A DNA stretch of 64,000 nucleotides, taken from contig CAYWIT010000009.1 of assembly GCA_964458415.1 (NCBI GenBank), positions 1-64,000 on the forward strand, read 5' to 3'. A program made the position numbers and the translations under genes. Positions within the stretch are counted from its first letter, which is position 1. Each line of letters opens with the position of its first letter. The notes below the pieces were generated by a model. That model did no database searches. It had not been told where the DNA came from and saw only the letters and a list, made by a program, of their open reading frames with translations. Source of the DNA: CAYWIT01 sp964458415. Its GTDB lineage: Bacteria; Pseudomonadota; Alphaproteobacteria; Micavibrionales; UBA2020. Positions 42,613 to 51,562 of the stretch are shown here, one piece after another.

Positions 42613-43970
42613 TAAAAATAAAGACAGCATGGATATCTTCCGCGCGCAGAAAACTGCTGCCGCGCACGCTGTTTGGGCGGTCATTGATGATTATTGCAAT
42701 GCCAATCCTGCTGTTGCAGATGATTGTCGCTTTTATCTTTTTTGACAGGCACTGGGATTCAATGAGTGAAAAGCTTGTTTTCGCGCTTGCCGGGGAAATC
42801 AATCTTTTAACTGACCAACTGGCGGAGGCAAAAAATCAGGGCGATATCAGCGCTATTACCCGGCTGGCTTCGGAAAATCTGCAAATTCTTATCTCTCTCG
42901 AGAAGGGAAAGGTTGAAATCAAGCCGGAAGACCCGGTCAGATTTGATGGGCTTGTCTGGTTCAGAACAGATGTCAAATTGCGGCGGATGCTGGAAAAGAA
43001 GCTAGACGTGGATTTTATCGTCAAGCCGCACGAAAAAGACCGCTGGTTTGAAATTGCGGTTCAGATCAATGAGGGGCAGTATGCGCGCTTTCTTTGCCAT
43101 GACAGAAGACTAACAAGTGCGACAACCTATATTTTTATACTTTGGTTGATTGGCAGTGCGGTTGTATTGTTCGCAATATCAATTACTTTTATGCGCAACC
43201 AGATCCGGCCCATCATGCGCTTGGCTGTTGCCGCTGAAAAATTCGGCAAAGGGCAAGACGTTCCTGATTTCAAGCCCGTAGGCGCGACCGAGATCCGGCA
43301 AGCCTCCAGTGCCTTTCTGGAGATGCGGGATCGTTTAAAAAGACAGATGGAACAGCGCACGGCCATGCTGGCCGGTGTGTCGCATGATTTGCGCACCCCT
43401 TTGACACGGATGCGGCTGCAAATGGCGATGATGAAAGGTGGCGCGGATATCGACAATTTGCGTCAGGATATCGACGAGATGGAAAAGATGCTCGATGGTT
43501 ATCTGGCTTTTGCCCGTGGAGACAGCAGTGAAGAGCGCGAAATGACCGATATCGGCGGAATGGTCAAACGGGTTATCGCGAACGCCCGCCGTCAGGGCTG
43601 CGACGTGCAGGAAAATCCGGGGGAGGAAAAAATAATGCTCAGAGTGCGACCCATGGCGATGGAGCGCGCGTTAATAAACATTGTGACGAATGCCTGCAAA
43701 TTTGCCCCGCATACATGGGTGAGCGCTTATACACAAAATGGAAATATCGAGATCAGCGTGGATGATGATGGCCCCGGTATTCCGCAGGAGCTGCGGGAGA
43801 ATGTCTTCCGGCCATTTTACCGTGTCGAGAAATCACGTAACCGGAAAACAGGTGGTGTCGGTCTGGGGCTTTCCATTGCGCAGGACATTATTCATGGGCA
43901 TGGCGGTGAAATATTTCTGGAGGATAGCAATCGTGGCGGTTTGCGGGTCGTTATTCGTCTGCCGCAGTAG
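42600..43970 (+). CDS. EnvZ-type sensor histidine kinase
   Basis: A 456-residue inner-membrane kinase: TM1 about residues 27-48 (GRSLMIIAMPILLLQMIVAFIFF), a periplasmic domain of about 130 residues, TM2 about 180-200 (TYIFILWLIGSAVVLFAISITF), HAMP, HisKA (LAGVSHDLRTPLTRMRLQMAMM), and HATPase_c with NIVTNACKFAPH, DDDGPGIPQ and GVGLGLSIAQDII. Start GTG 42600 inside the regulator gene; TTG 42609 is possible. Its last 20 bases overlap the convergent tetR gene. Confidence 0.92.
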   Translation: MVGLIKIKTAWISSARRKLLPRTLFGRSLMIIAMPILLLQMIVAFIFFDRHWDSMSEKLVFALAGEINLLTDQLAEAKNQGDISAITRLASENLQILISLEKGKVEIKPEDPVRFDGLVWFRTDVKLRRMLEKKLDVDFIVKPHEKDRWFEIAVQINEGQYARFLCHDRRLTSATTYIFILWLIGSAVVLFAISITFMRNQIRPIMRLAVAAEKFGKGQDVPDFKPVGATEIRQASSAFLEMRDRLKRQMEQRTAMLAGVSHDLRTPLTRMRLQMAMMKGGADIDNLRQDIDEMEKMLDGYLAFARGDSSEEREMTDIGGMVKRVIANARRQGCDVQENPGEEKIMLRVRPMAMERALINIVTNACKFAPHTWVSAYTQNGNIEISVDDDGPGIPQELRENVFRPFYRVEKSRNRKTGGVGLGLSIAQDIIHGHGGEIFLEDSNRGGLRVVIRLPQ

Positions 43971-44544
43971 TGCCGCACGTTGTCATTGAAATAAACTGTT
44001 CCAATATATTCAGTCTGCGGTCAATGACCGCCATGGTTTTGGCCAGATCCGGAGTTTCATCACGGCTCCAGACATGGGTTATGCTGAGGTAGAGCGCCCC
44101 AAGAGCCATGGTATAAGCGGGCTGAATCAATTTTTTCGGGAGTCCGGCAAGGAGCAGCATCCGGTCCATTGTTTCGTAGAAGTGTTTGGAAAGATGGAGA
44201 CCTGTTTCTGGCGCGCGCATCACCATGGGAAGGATTGTTAGAAAGCCTTTCCGGTGTTTTTGCAAAAGATCAAATCTGGTCATAAGAATTTCAAACAGAT
44301 TATCCCGCCAATGCGTACCCAGACGCTTTTTGACATCTTTTTCCGTCTCTGTATCAATATTTTTCAGAACCTCCCGCAAGATATTATGGGGGTGCGGAAA
44401 AATTTTATTTATGGCGGATTCACTCGTTTTTATTTTACGCGCAATATCTTGCAGGGTCATATGATCCCAGCCGATCCTGTCCGCGAGGTCGAGCGCGGCA
44501 GTAATAATGACTTTGGACTGGTCAGGTTTACGCTTTTGTGGCAT
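43951..44544 (-). CDS. TetR-family transcriptional regulator
   Basis: A 197-residue regulator. The N-terminal helix-turn-helix reads VIITAALDLADRIGWDHMTLQDIARKIKTSESAINKIFPHPHNIL (about residues 13-57), typical of TetR although the recognition helix is unusual (SAINKIF in place of xxLYxHF). The C-terminal ligand and dimer domain is poorly conserved, so the inducer is unknown. It is divergent from the adenosine-kinase-like gene, 43 bases away, a possible target. Start ATG 44544. Confidence 0.8.
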   Translation of the reverse strand: MPQKRKPDQSKVIITAALDLADRIGWDHMTLQDIARKIKTSESAINKIFPHPHNILREVLKNIDTETEKDVKKRLGTHWRDNLFEILMTRFDLLQKHRKGFLTILPMVMRAPETGLHLSKHFYETMDRMLLLAGLPKKLIQPAYTMALGALYLSITHVWSRDETPDLAKTMAVIDRRLNILEQFISMTTCGTTAADE

Positions 44545-44587
44545 TTTAAATTACTCTTTCAATTCAAAAATATAGAGGCTTTCAGGC

Positions 44588-45598
44588 ATGAGTAAAGAAA
44601 ATAGTGGGGCTCCCGGATTTGATGTCGTAGGGATTGGTAATGCAATCGTGGATGTGCTGTCAAAAACGGAAGACGGTTTTCTTGAAAATAACCGGATCAA
44701 CAAGGGCGCGATGACGCTGATCGAGGCGGATCAGGCCGAGGCCCTCTACGCAAAAATGGGGCCGGGTATGGAAATGTCCGGAGGCTCGGCTGCAAATACC
44801 ATGGCGGCTTTTGCGTCGCTTGGCGGACGTGCCGGATATATCGGTAAAGTTGCCAATGACCAGCTGGGCAAGGTCTTTCGTCATGACATTCGCGCGACAG
44901 GGGTCAGCTTTGATACGGGCGCTTTGGAAGACGGCGCCCCAACGGCACGCTGCCTTATCCTGATCACGCCGGATGCGCAACGGACGATGTGCACGTATCT
45001 GGGTGCATGCGTTTGGATATCTCCTTCGGACATTGATGAAAAACTGGTTCAAAGCGCGAGCGTAACGTATCTTGAAGGCTATCTGTTCGATCGGGATCGT
45101 GCCAAACAGACTTTTAAAAAGGCGGCAGAGGTCGCCCATGCGGCCGGACGTAAGGTAGCGTTGACCCTTTCCGATCCGTTCTGCGTTGAGCGCCATCGGC
45201 CTGAGTTTCTTGATCTGGTCGAAAAACATGTCGATATTCTTTTTGCAAACGAAGCTGAAATTCTGGCTCTTTATCAAACGCAGAAATTTGACGAGGCTGC
45301 CTATCATGTCCGCCAGCATTGCGAAATTGCAGCGCTGACGCGTTCTGCCAACGGCTCTGTTATCGTTAACGGTGCCGATACGTTTGAAATTGCGGCGGAG
45401 CCTGTTGCGCAAGTTGTAGATACGACGGGAGCGGGGGATCTTTATGCAGCTGGTTTCCTTTACGGCCTGACCCGGGGCCAGCCTTTAACGACTTGTGGGC
45501 GGATCGCCTCTATCGCGGCAGCTGAAGTGATTTCCCATGTCGGGGCGCGGCCACAAGCAAATTTGGCGCATTTGCTGCGGGAAAAAAAGGTCATATGA
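44588..45598 (+). CDS. PfkB-family sugar kinase, adenosine kinase-like
   Basis: A 336-residue ribokinase-family enzyme. It has VVGIGNAIVDVLSKTEDGFL (about residues 14-33), GGSAANTMAAFASLGGRAGYIGKVANDQLG (substrate site) and NEAEILALY, then the PfkB signature VDTTGAGDLYAAGFLYGL with catalytic Asp. The pattern is that of alphaproteobacterial proteins annotated as adenosine kinase; the true substrate could be another nucleoside or sugar. Its stop overlaps the binding-protein start by four bases. Confidence 0.85.
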   Translation: MSKENSGAPGFDVVGIGNAIVDVLSKTEDGFLENNRINKGAMTLIEADQAEALYAKMGPGMEMSGGSAANTMAAFASLGGRAGYIGKVANDQLGKVFRHDIRATGVSFDTGALEDGAPTARCLILITPDAQRTMCTYLGACVWISPSDIDEKLVQSASVTYLEGYLFDRDRAKQTFKKAAEVAHAAGRKVALTLSDPFCVERHRPEFLDLVEKHVDILFANEAEILALYQTQKFDEAAYHVRQHCEIAALTRSANGSVIVNGADTFEIAAEPVAQVVDTTGAGDLYAAGFLYGLTRGQPLTTCGRIASIAAAEVISHVGARPQANLAHLLREKKVI

Positions 45599-47304
45599 AT
45601 CGGGGCCGGTTTCTAGCAGAAGCGCTCATCTTCATCGGGATGCTCTTTTGTGTCAATGGAGCACAGGCCGAAATATCGCACGCCATAGCCATGCATGGAG
45701 AGCCGAAATATGCAGCCGATTTTGCGCATCTTGACTATGTGAATCCGGAAGCTCCGAAGGGCGGTACTTTACGGTTGGCGAAAAGTGGTAGCTTTGACAA
45801 TCTCAATAATCACGTCATTACAGGCAATAATGTCGAAGGGTTGGAATACGTTAATGACAGGTTGATGCAGCGTGTCTGGGACGAGCCGTTTACTATGTAC
45901 GGGCTTGTTGCCGAAAAAGTAGATGTTGCGCCGGATCGCTCATGGATCACGTTTTTTCTTCGCAAGGAAGCGCGCTTTCATGACGGTGTACCGATGACAG
46001 CGGAGGATGTCAAATTCAGCTATGAGATGCTGCGCCAGCACGGTCATCCGGTACGCCGCCGTGTTTATGGCTTGATTCAAGATGTCCGGATTGTCAACGA
46101 TCATGAAATCAAATTTACTTTTGGGGCCGGATTTGATCGGGAGTCTGTATTGATTTTGGCGATGCTTCCAGTCCTGCCGAAGCACTATTGGGAAAAGCGC
46201 GATATCAGCAAGACAACGCTGGAGCCGCCGCTGGGCAGCGGCCCTTATAGAATTACCGAAGTGGAGCCGGGGCGCAAAATTGTTTATGAGCGCGTAAAGG
46301 ATTATTGGGCAAAAAACTTGTCTGTCATGAAGGGGCAGTATAATTTCGACCGTATCACTTATACTTATTTTCGTGACGATGATATTGCGTTAACGGCGTT
46401 CAAGGCAGGCGAATATGACTTGCGGCGCGAATACGATATTACAAAATGGAAGACGGGCTATGACTTTAAAGCCTTGCAGGACGGGCGCGTGGTCAAGGAG
46501 GAAATCGCGCATAGCCGTCCGGAATGGCTACGGGCATTGATATTCAATACCCGGCGGACCGTGTTTTCCGATATTCGTGTACGCCGTGCGCTGGGGCTCA
46601 TGTTCAATGACGAATGGCTGAACAAGAACTTGTACTTTGGCGCGTTCCAACGCATTAAAAGTGTCTTTCCGAATTCAGAGCTTGCAGCACCAGATCAAGA
46701 GGTGGAAACATTGCCGCCTCGGGAACGCCAGCGCAAGGCCATGGCTTTTCTCAAGGAAGCGGGATGGACATATCGAGAGCAAAAGCTGGTGAATACGGAG
46801 GGAGAGGCTTTTTCTTTTGAAATCCTGCTGGGCGATCCGAATGATGAGAAAATCGTGCTTGAATTCTCGCGCGCCTTGCAAAAAATTGGCATTTCTGCTC
46901 GTGTGCGTACGGTCGATAGCGCACAATTTACCGGACGGCTGGATAGTTTTGATTACGACATGGTGTCTTTCCGCTGGATCAATTCGCTTTCTCCAGGAAA
47001 TGAGCAGCTTAATTATTGGGGGCGTGCGGCTGCATCCATGGCTGGCTCCAGAAATTATGCGGGGGTGAATGATCCTGCTATTGACGCCCTCGCAGACAGT
47101 ATCGCGAGGGCTTCTGATCGGGCGGCTCTGGTTGCACAGGCACAGGCGCTTGATCGTGGCTTGATGCAGGGGGCTTATATGATTCCGCTTTTTTATCTTG
47201 GCAGGGATATGGTTGCCCGTGCTGTTTACATACGGCGGCCAGAAAAGGTTCCGGCTTATGGAATTGTCATGGAGGCTTTGTGGCGCGAGGCAGAGAAAGA
47301 ATAA
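45595..47304 (+). CDS. YejA-like extracellular solute-binding protein (family 5)
   Basis: A 569-residue periplasmic binding protein for peptide-type ABC importers. A Sec signal (LAEALIFIGMLFCVNGAQA, cleavage about residue 25) precedes HAIAMHGEPKYAADFAHLDYVNPEAPKGGTL, characteristic of the YejA (microcin C/oligopeptide) branch. Further motifs are FHDGVPMTAEDVKFSYEML and PLGSGPYRITEVEPGR. Permease and ATPase genes are absent nearby, so it must pair with a transporter encoded elsewhere. Start ATG 45595 overlaps the kinase stop. Confidence 0.9.
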   Translation: MNRGRFLAEALIFIGMLFCVNGAQAEISHAIAMHGEPKYAADFAHLDYVNPEAPKGGTLRLAKSGSFDNLNNHVITGNNVEGLEYVNDRLMQRVWDEPFTMYGLVAEKVDVAPDRSWITFFLRKEARFHDGVPMTAEDVKFSYEMLRQHGHPVRRRVYGLIQDVRIVNDHEIKFTFGAGFDRESVLILAMLPVLPKHYWEKRDISKTTLEPPLGSGPYRITEVEPGRKIVYERVKDYWAKNLSVMKGQYNFDRITYTYFRDDDIALTAFKAGEYDLRREYDITKWKTGYDFKALQDGRVVKEEIAHSRPEWLRALIFNTRRTVFSDIRVRRALGLMFNDEWLNKNLYFGAFQRIKSVFPNSELAAPDQEVETLPPRERQRKAMAFLKEAGWTYREQKLVNTEGEAFSFEILLGDPNDEKIVLEFSRALQKIGISARVRTVDSAQFTGRLDSFDYDMVSFRWINSLSPGNEQLNYWGRAAASMAGSRNYAGVNDPAIDALADSIARASDRAALVAQAQALDRGLMQGAYMIPLFYLGRDMVARAVYIRRPEKVPAYGIVMEALWREAEKE

Positions 47305-47398
47305 CAGAGAAAAACATATCACTATTGTTTTGCGCGCGCGAAATGGGTAACTTATTAAATGCAATGGAGTTTTGCTTAAAAAGAGGGATGGCGTTTCC

Positions 47399-47935
47399 AT
47401 GAATTCCAAATTAAAAATACTGACGGTTGCCGCAGGTTTGATGGTTCTTTCTGCCTGTGCATATAATCCACCTGTTGGTCAGGCCTATTGGCAAAGGGTA
47501 GAGGATAGTTCGGCTCTTTGGATGACGGGGCCCAAGGCGCAACAATCTCTGGATCAGAATATTGCGACGTGTGTGCGCGAAGTTGATGAACTGGTCGAGC
47601 TGGGCGCTCTGCGCGAGACCATGCCGCCGGATACGCATGATGAATATCACAGGGCGCTGGATAGCTCCGGTGATCTGGCTTATTATGATACGCCGACCCG
47701 TCTGGGGGATCATAGGGTGGCACACACGGATTTTCATGATTTTGAAAGCTGCATGCGCGACAAGGGTTGGGAGCGTGTAAAGTTTATCCGCTATCAAACC
47801 GCAGCAAAATCGAAGCAGACCTATAAATCCACGCAACAGATCCGTACCTATGGTGTTTCCGGTGATGTTGCTGTTCAAAAACAGCAAGACAGTCTTAATG
47901 AAATCAAGGGAAATTATAATTCGGTCAATCAGTAA
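47399..47935 (+). CDS. Putative lipoprotein of unknown function
   Basis: A 178-residue protein with a lipoprotein signal: MNSKLKILTVAAGLMVLSAC, with lipobox LSAC and lipidated Cys about residue 20. The mature part contains two further cysteines (ATCVREVDEL and ESCMRDKGWERVKF) that could form a disulfide, and a Gln/Lys/Ser-rich tail. I recognise no domain. ATG 47399 gives the clean signal; a TTG at 47372 only adds residues ahead of it. Confidence 0.68.
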   Translation: MNSKLKILTVAAGLMVLSACAYNPPVGQAYWQRVEDSSALWMTGPKAQQSLDQNIATCVREVDELVELGALRETMPPDTHDEYHRALDSSGDLAYYDTPTRLGDHRVAHTDFHDFESCMRDKGWERVKFIRYQTAAKSKQTYKSTQQIRTYGVSGDVAVQKQQDSLNEIKGNYNSVNQ

Positions 47936-47943
47936 TTAAACAT

Positions 47944-48906
47944 CTACTGCTTGTTCCACAGTTCCGAGGCCGCTGCATAAGCGGCCTCGACTGTTAGTGA
48001 AGTCATGAGACAAGGCGCTGTTTTAGGGGCATAGCCCGGGTAGGCTATCAACGCGTCAAAGTTTTCCGGCGTCGAAACATAGGCGGCTTTTTTTCCCCAT
48101 GGGCGGTAAAGCTGGGGCCAGCTGGGGCCAAACAGACCCAATGTCGGGATATTCACGGCAGCCGCGCAATGCATCAGGCCGGAATCATTGCCAATATAAA
48201 AGTCGCATCGGGAAAGCGCCGCAGCTGCGACAAGAGGCGTGGTTTTGGCAATCAGGTTGATTCGTCGTTCTTCCGGCACGTCGTTAAGAACGGTGGTAGC
48301 TGCGGCTTCCTCACCCGGGGCCGCAATAACCGCAACGGCTGCGCCTGTCATGAATCCATCCTGACTTGTGATCCTGTCAATCAGCGCGGAAAACCGCTCC
48401 GCCGGCCATGTTTTGGCAGCCCAGTTCGCAGAGGGGCCGACGGCCAGAATTTTCCGACCTCTGGTAACGGCAGGAGGAAACAGGGCCTGCGCCTGTTCTG
48501 CTGTATGCCGGTCAAACCAGAGGCGAGGCGATGGAGGCGGGGATACGCCAATGAGAGCCGCAATCTGTTCGACCTTGTGGAGTGTTTTGTCTGGATGCCC
48601 CCATATATATCTTTTATCAGCGCGGAGCAGGCGGGAGAGGAGGCTGTTACGCAGGTCTATGATGATATCCCATTTTTGCCCGAATGTTTTTCCGGCAAGC
48701 TTGATCCAGTGTCCTGCATAGGGTTCCTTTTTCAGGGCAATGATTTTTACGACCTGCGGCACCGGAGTGAATAATCCTGCCACCAAAGGACCGCAGGCCA
48801 CAGTAATTTCAGCATCCGGATAAAGCGTGATAAAATGATCCAGCGCTCCTGTGGATAAAACGGCGTCGCCCAAGCGAGTTGATGTAATAAACAGGATTTT
48901 CATCAA
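47944..48906 (-). CDS. Glycosyltransferase family 9 (heptosyltransferase-like)
   Basis: A 320-residue GT9 enzyme, likely adding a sugar to the LPS core at the inner membrane. Landmarks are ILFITSTRLGDAVLSTGALDH (about residues 4-24), WDIIIDLRNSLLSRLLRA and AVGPSANWAAKTWPAERFSALI. The donor-binding CDFYIGNDSGLMHCAAAVNIPTLGLFGPS follows. Start ATG 48906 (or the second ATG, 48903) overlaps the stop of the HepT-like gene by four bases, so it lies in one operon with the MNT/HEPN pair. Confidence 0.88.
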   Translation of the reverse strand: MMKILFITSTRLGDAVLSTGALDHFITLYPDAEITVACGPLVAGLFTPVPQVVKIIALKKEPYAGHWIKLAGKTFGQKWDIIIDLRNSLLSRLLRADKRYIWGHPDKTLHKVEQIAALIGVSPPPSPRLWFDRHTAEQAQALFPPAVTRGRKILAVGPSANWAAKTWPAERFSALIDRITSQDGFMTGAAVAVIAAPGEEAAATTVLNDVPEERRINLIAKTTPLVAAAALSRCDFYIGNDSGLMHCAAAVNIPTLGLFGPSWPQLYRPWGKKAAYVSTPENFDALIAYPGYAPKTAPCLMTSLTVEAAYAAASELWNKQ

Positions 48907-49304
48907 GGTCTGGAGGAAGGGGAAACAGAGGGTTGCTGCTGTATTTCAGGTTCATTTTGTCTGGACAATGTAGAGATGGCTTGAAGGCAATCTTCTCTTA
49001 ACGGGAGGAGGCGCTTTTCAATTGTGTTGCAGAGCACAGAAACATTCAGCGTGTCATATTCATGCCGGATATGGTTGCCAATCATCCTAATACTTTTCCA
49101 AGGCTGTTCCGGAGCAAGCTCTTCGGCCAGCATGCCAAGCTTGGTCGCGGCTTCGCTTAAACACAAAACGCTATATTTGACAGCCGCTTCAGTTTTTATA
49201 TCTTTCAGGGCATCTTGTGGTTTTTGCTCGCCCATGAAATCAAAGATCTGGTCGATGTTTTCAATGATGTCCTGAAACCGCTGTAATGGCTTGCTAGAAG
49301 ACAT
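48903..49304 (-). CDS. HepT-like HEPN (DUF86) protein with altered catalytic motif
   Basis: A 133-residue helical protein of the DUF86/HepT family, usually the RNase toxin partner of an MNT nucleotidyltransferase. The body is RFQDIIENIDQIFDFMGEQ, then YSVLCLSEAATKLGMLAEEL, then the motif region IRMIGNHIRHEYDTLN. Classical HepT has RNxxxHxY; here the Arg position is Gly (GNHIRHEY), as in the GxGNxLRHEYD subgroup, so RNase activity by the known mechanism is doubtful. Start ATG 49304 (ATG 49322 adds six residues); it overlaps the mnt gene. Confidence 0.78.
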   Translation of the reverse strand: MSSSKPLQRFQDIIENIDQIFDFMGEQKPQDALKDIKTEAAVKYSVLCLSEAATKLGMLAEELAPEQPWKSIRMIGNHIRHEYDTLNVSVLCNTIEKRLLPLREDCLQAISTLSRQNEPEIQQQPSVSPSSRP

Positions 49305-49590
49305 GAATAGACTCTCTTTCAATTTCCTCTTTTGAATCTTTTTTTGTGATTGGCGCTGTTGTCAGTTGCACCTTGTGATGGACAAGCGTTGTTAAGTAAT
49401 CTTCTGTTTCCACCAGATCAATCAAATCTACATGGCTTTCCGGCCTGAGGGTCACCAAAAGATCGACAGGTACAATTCCGTCTTCTTCCCCGCGTGCATA
49501 AGCGCCAAAGAGGGAAACGTGCAGAAGGCCCCGTTTGTGCAGCTCGGCTTTATTGTTTATGAGCAGTTTTTGTATTGTGCCTTTATCCAT
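49294..49590 (-). CDS. MNT-type nucleotidyltransferase-fold protein, degenerate
   Basis: A 98-residue protein with the minimal nucleotidyltransferase fold (MntA-like antitoxin). The signature normally reads GSxxRG(x)nDxD; here it is LFGAYARGEEDGIVPVDLLV. The GS serine is Ala and the first metal Asp is Pro (PVD), so AMP-transfer activity is probably lost. It is paired with the HepT-like gene, overlapping by about 11 bases, in MNT-then-HEPN order. A YTTLVHHKVQL-like segment and a charged tail complete it. Start ATG 49590. Confidence 0.75.
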   Translation of the reverse strand: MDKGTIQKLLINNKAELHKRGLLHVSLFGAYARGEEDGIVPVDLLVTLRPESHVDLIDLVETEDYLTTLVHHKVQLTTAPITKKDSKEEIERESIHVF

Positions 49591-49668
49591 GTGTCAGGCC
49601 CGATTTCTTATTCGAACATATTATGTATCATATAAGGCGTGTATCAATTTTTAATTAATAATATCGCC

Positions 49669-49860
49669 TCATTTCGCCCAATAGGCCAAAACAAGAAATA
49701 GAATGGCCAAGGCTTGCAGGATGACTCTGGAACGCATCATTTTATTGCTTGTCAGGCGGTCTTTGGATTCTGTTTTTGTCATGGCCACTATGCCGAGCAG
49801 CAGGGATATAAAAACGCCAGCCATAGCGGCAAGGGCTGCAAAAAAGAAAAAATTGGCCAT
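49669..49860 (-). CDS. HIG1-domain small twin-transmembrane protein
   Basis: A 63-residue protein with two transmembrane helices (FFFFAALAAMAGVFISLLLGIVAM and SRVILQALAILFLVLAYWA) joined by a loop containing LTSNKMMRSRV. The layout, with the SNKxMRxRVxxQ loop, matches the HIG1 (hypoxia-induced gene) family, which in mitochondria and alphaproteobacteria associates with respiratory complexes, particularly cytochrome oxidase. Start ATG 49860. A single-gene unit. Confidence 0.82.
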   Translation of the reverse strand: MANFFFFAALAAMAGVFISLLLGIVAMTKTESKDRLTSNKMMRSRVILQALAILFLVLAYWAK

Positions 49861-49936
49861 AGGACGGGTTCCTCATAACGTTATATCTTGTATAGTAGTA
49901 TAGACTTCAGCTTCTTGCTTTAGAAAGGGGTTTTAC

Positions 49937-50602
49937 ATGAAACGGCTCGATGGTCCATTTTTGCTTCCAAAATCAGGTACGACGGCGCGGCAATTGGTTA
50001 TTTTCCTGCATGGCTATGGAGCGAATGGGGCAGATCTTATCGATATTGGCAATGAATGGGCGGATGGATTGCCCGATGCTGCTTTCGTTTCGCCGAATGC
50101 TCCGGAGGTTTGCGATATGAGCCCTTCTGGCTTTCAATGGTTTCCGATCCGTGCCGTGGACAGGGCGTTGATCGAGCGGGAGCGGCCCGCCGCTGCTGTT
50201 GCCCCCGTCCTGAACGCGTTCATTGACGCCGAAATTGAAAGATGGAAAGTAACGGAGGATAAAGTTGCCGTTGTCGGGTTCTCTCAAGGTGCGATGATGG
50301 CGATGTATACTATGCCGCGTCGCACAAAACCATGCGCCGGAGTGATCGGTTATTCAGGACTGATTGTAAACGGTGATGAATTGAAAGCCGAAAATATCGC
50401 TAAAATGCCCATTTTAGCGATACATGGAGATGCCGATGAAATCGTTCCTCCCGAAAATCTTACCGGTGTAGAGCAGGCTTTTGCGTCTGCGGGGTTTAAT
50501 GTGGAAACAGTTTTACGCCCCGGCCTTGGACATGGAATTGATCAATTCGGATTGCAGCGTGGGCTTAGATTTCTGCAGGAATGCTTTGGAATTAAAGGGT
50601 AA
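49937..50602 (+). CDS. Phospholipase/carboxylesterase-family alpha/beta hydrolase
   Basis: A 221-residue cytosolic serine hydrolase. The oxyanion region is LVIFLHGYGANGADLIDIG, the nucleophile elbow GFSQGAMMAMYT (Ser about residue 116), the acid AIHGDADEIVPPE (Asp about 168), and the His in LGHGIDQFG (about 200). This is the LysoPLA2-like carboxylesterase family with broad substrates. Start ATG 49937 follows AGAAAGGGG. Confidence 0.9.
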   Translation: MKRLDGPFLLPKSGTTARQLVIFLHGYGANGADLIDIGNEWADGLPDAAFVSPNAPEVCDMSPSGFQWFPIRAVDRALIERERPAAAVAPVLNAFIDAEIERWKVTEDKVAVVGFSQGAMMAMYTMPRRTKPCAGVIGYSGLIVNGDELKAENIAKMPILAIHGDADEIVPPENLTGVEQAFASAGFNVETVLRPGLGHGIDQFGLQRGLRFLQECFGIKG

Positions 50603-50694
50603 ATAGCCGTAACATTACTTAATGTTTTGGTTTATTTTTTGATGGAACAGCTTGATATCTAGTGATTTTTTTTATTTTCGAATCACTTTCATGG

Positions 50695-50700
50695 TATAAT
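50695..50700 (+). promoter_or_regulatory. -10 element ahead of the HNH gene
   Basis: A perfect TATAAT covers the A of an in-frame ATG at 50699. If used, transcription would begin near 50707, ruling that ATG out and favouring GTG 50783. The -35 is poor (TTATTT at 17 bp). Confidence 0.35.
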
Positions 50701-50782
50701 GAAGCTGTGGATAGGATTCGCACCTGGCGCCGTACTCTGGAAGGCTGATACGGGGAGGAGCGGAGAAAGGGGGTTCCCTTTA

Positions 50783-51343
50783 GTGTATCGCCACCTCGAC
50801 AGTTGTCCAACTCTCGTTCTGAATGCGGATTTCCGCCCGCTCAGCTACTTTCCTTTATCGCTCTGGTCATGGCAGGAAGCCGTCAAAGCGGTTTTTCTGG
50901 ATCGCGTGAATATCGTCTCGGAATATGATGAAGTGATCCATTCCCCAAGTTTTCAGATGAAGGTTCCCAGTGTGATCGTGCTGAAAGAGTATGTTCAGCC
51001 AAAAGTCCGTCCGGCCTTTACACGTTTTAACGTATTCCTTCGCGACAAGTGGACTTGTCAGTATTGCGGCGGAAAGTTTCGTACACATGAGCTGACTTTT
51101 GATCATGTCATTCCACGCTCACGTGGCGGAGCGACGACCTGGGAAAATATTGTCGCCGCCTGTCAGGAGTGCAATTTGCTGAAGGGTAGCTTTTTGCCCA
51201 GCGAGTGCCGGATGTATCCGATCCGCAAACCGGACGTGCCGTCAACGCACGAGCTTCAGGCCCATGGGCGTGCTTATCCGCCCAATTTCCTGCATGAAAG
51301 CTGGAATGACTATCTTTATTGGGACGCCGAACTGGACGGGTGA
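50783..51343 (+). CDS. HNH endonuclease
   Basis: A predicted HNH nuclease of about 186 residues, common in alphaproteobacteria as a stand-alone gene. N-terminal LVLNADFRPLSYFPLSLWSWQEAVKAVFLDRV is family-specific. The HNH core is FLRDKWTCQYCGGKF, then LTFDHVIPRSRGGATTWENIVAACQECNLLKG, with two CxxC zinc knuckles and DH...N residues. I chose GTG 50783 after AGGGGG; ATG 50699 adds 28 residues but overlaps a TATAAT. Its role is unknown; no restriction or methylase partner is adjacent. Confidence 0.85.
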   Translation: MYRHLDSCPTLVLNADFRPLSYFPLSLWSWQEAVKAVFLDRVNIVSEYDEVIHSPSFQMKVPSVIVLKEYVQPKVRPAFTRFNVFLRDKWTCQYCGGKFRTHELTFDHVIPRSRGGATTWENIVAACQECNLLKGSFLPSECRMYPIRKPDVPSTHELQAHGRAYPPNFLHESWNDYLYWDAELDG

Positions 51344-51503
51344 ATACTTGATTTTACCGTTTTTAATTGTGAATACAGCATGCTAAATATGTGATAATGA
51401 ATATTATGGGAAATAAAAGTAAAGCTTACAATCTGATCCATAGATTTTGATGAATTTAACAATAAAGTGCCGATTAAAAATTCAAACACAAAAAGTATTT
51501 TGG

Positions 51504-51546
51504 TTTCAGTTTGCCTTCAGGTTGAACGGTTAGGATTTCTAACCTG
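51504..51546 (+). promoter_or_regulatory. Promoter of the eptA-like gene with 11-bp-spaced direct repeat
   Basis: TTTCAG (51504-51509) and CTTCAG (51515-51520) are half sites 11 bp apart, as for PmrA/QseB-type regulators. TAGGAT (51531-51536), 10 bp after the second half site, serves as a -10. A 6-bp hairpin, GGTTAG/CTAACC (51528-51533 and 51539-51544), overlaps it. The spacing is identical to that at 53217-53249. Confidence 0.55.
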
Positions 51547-51562
51547 AAAGAATAAGCTAATT

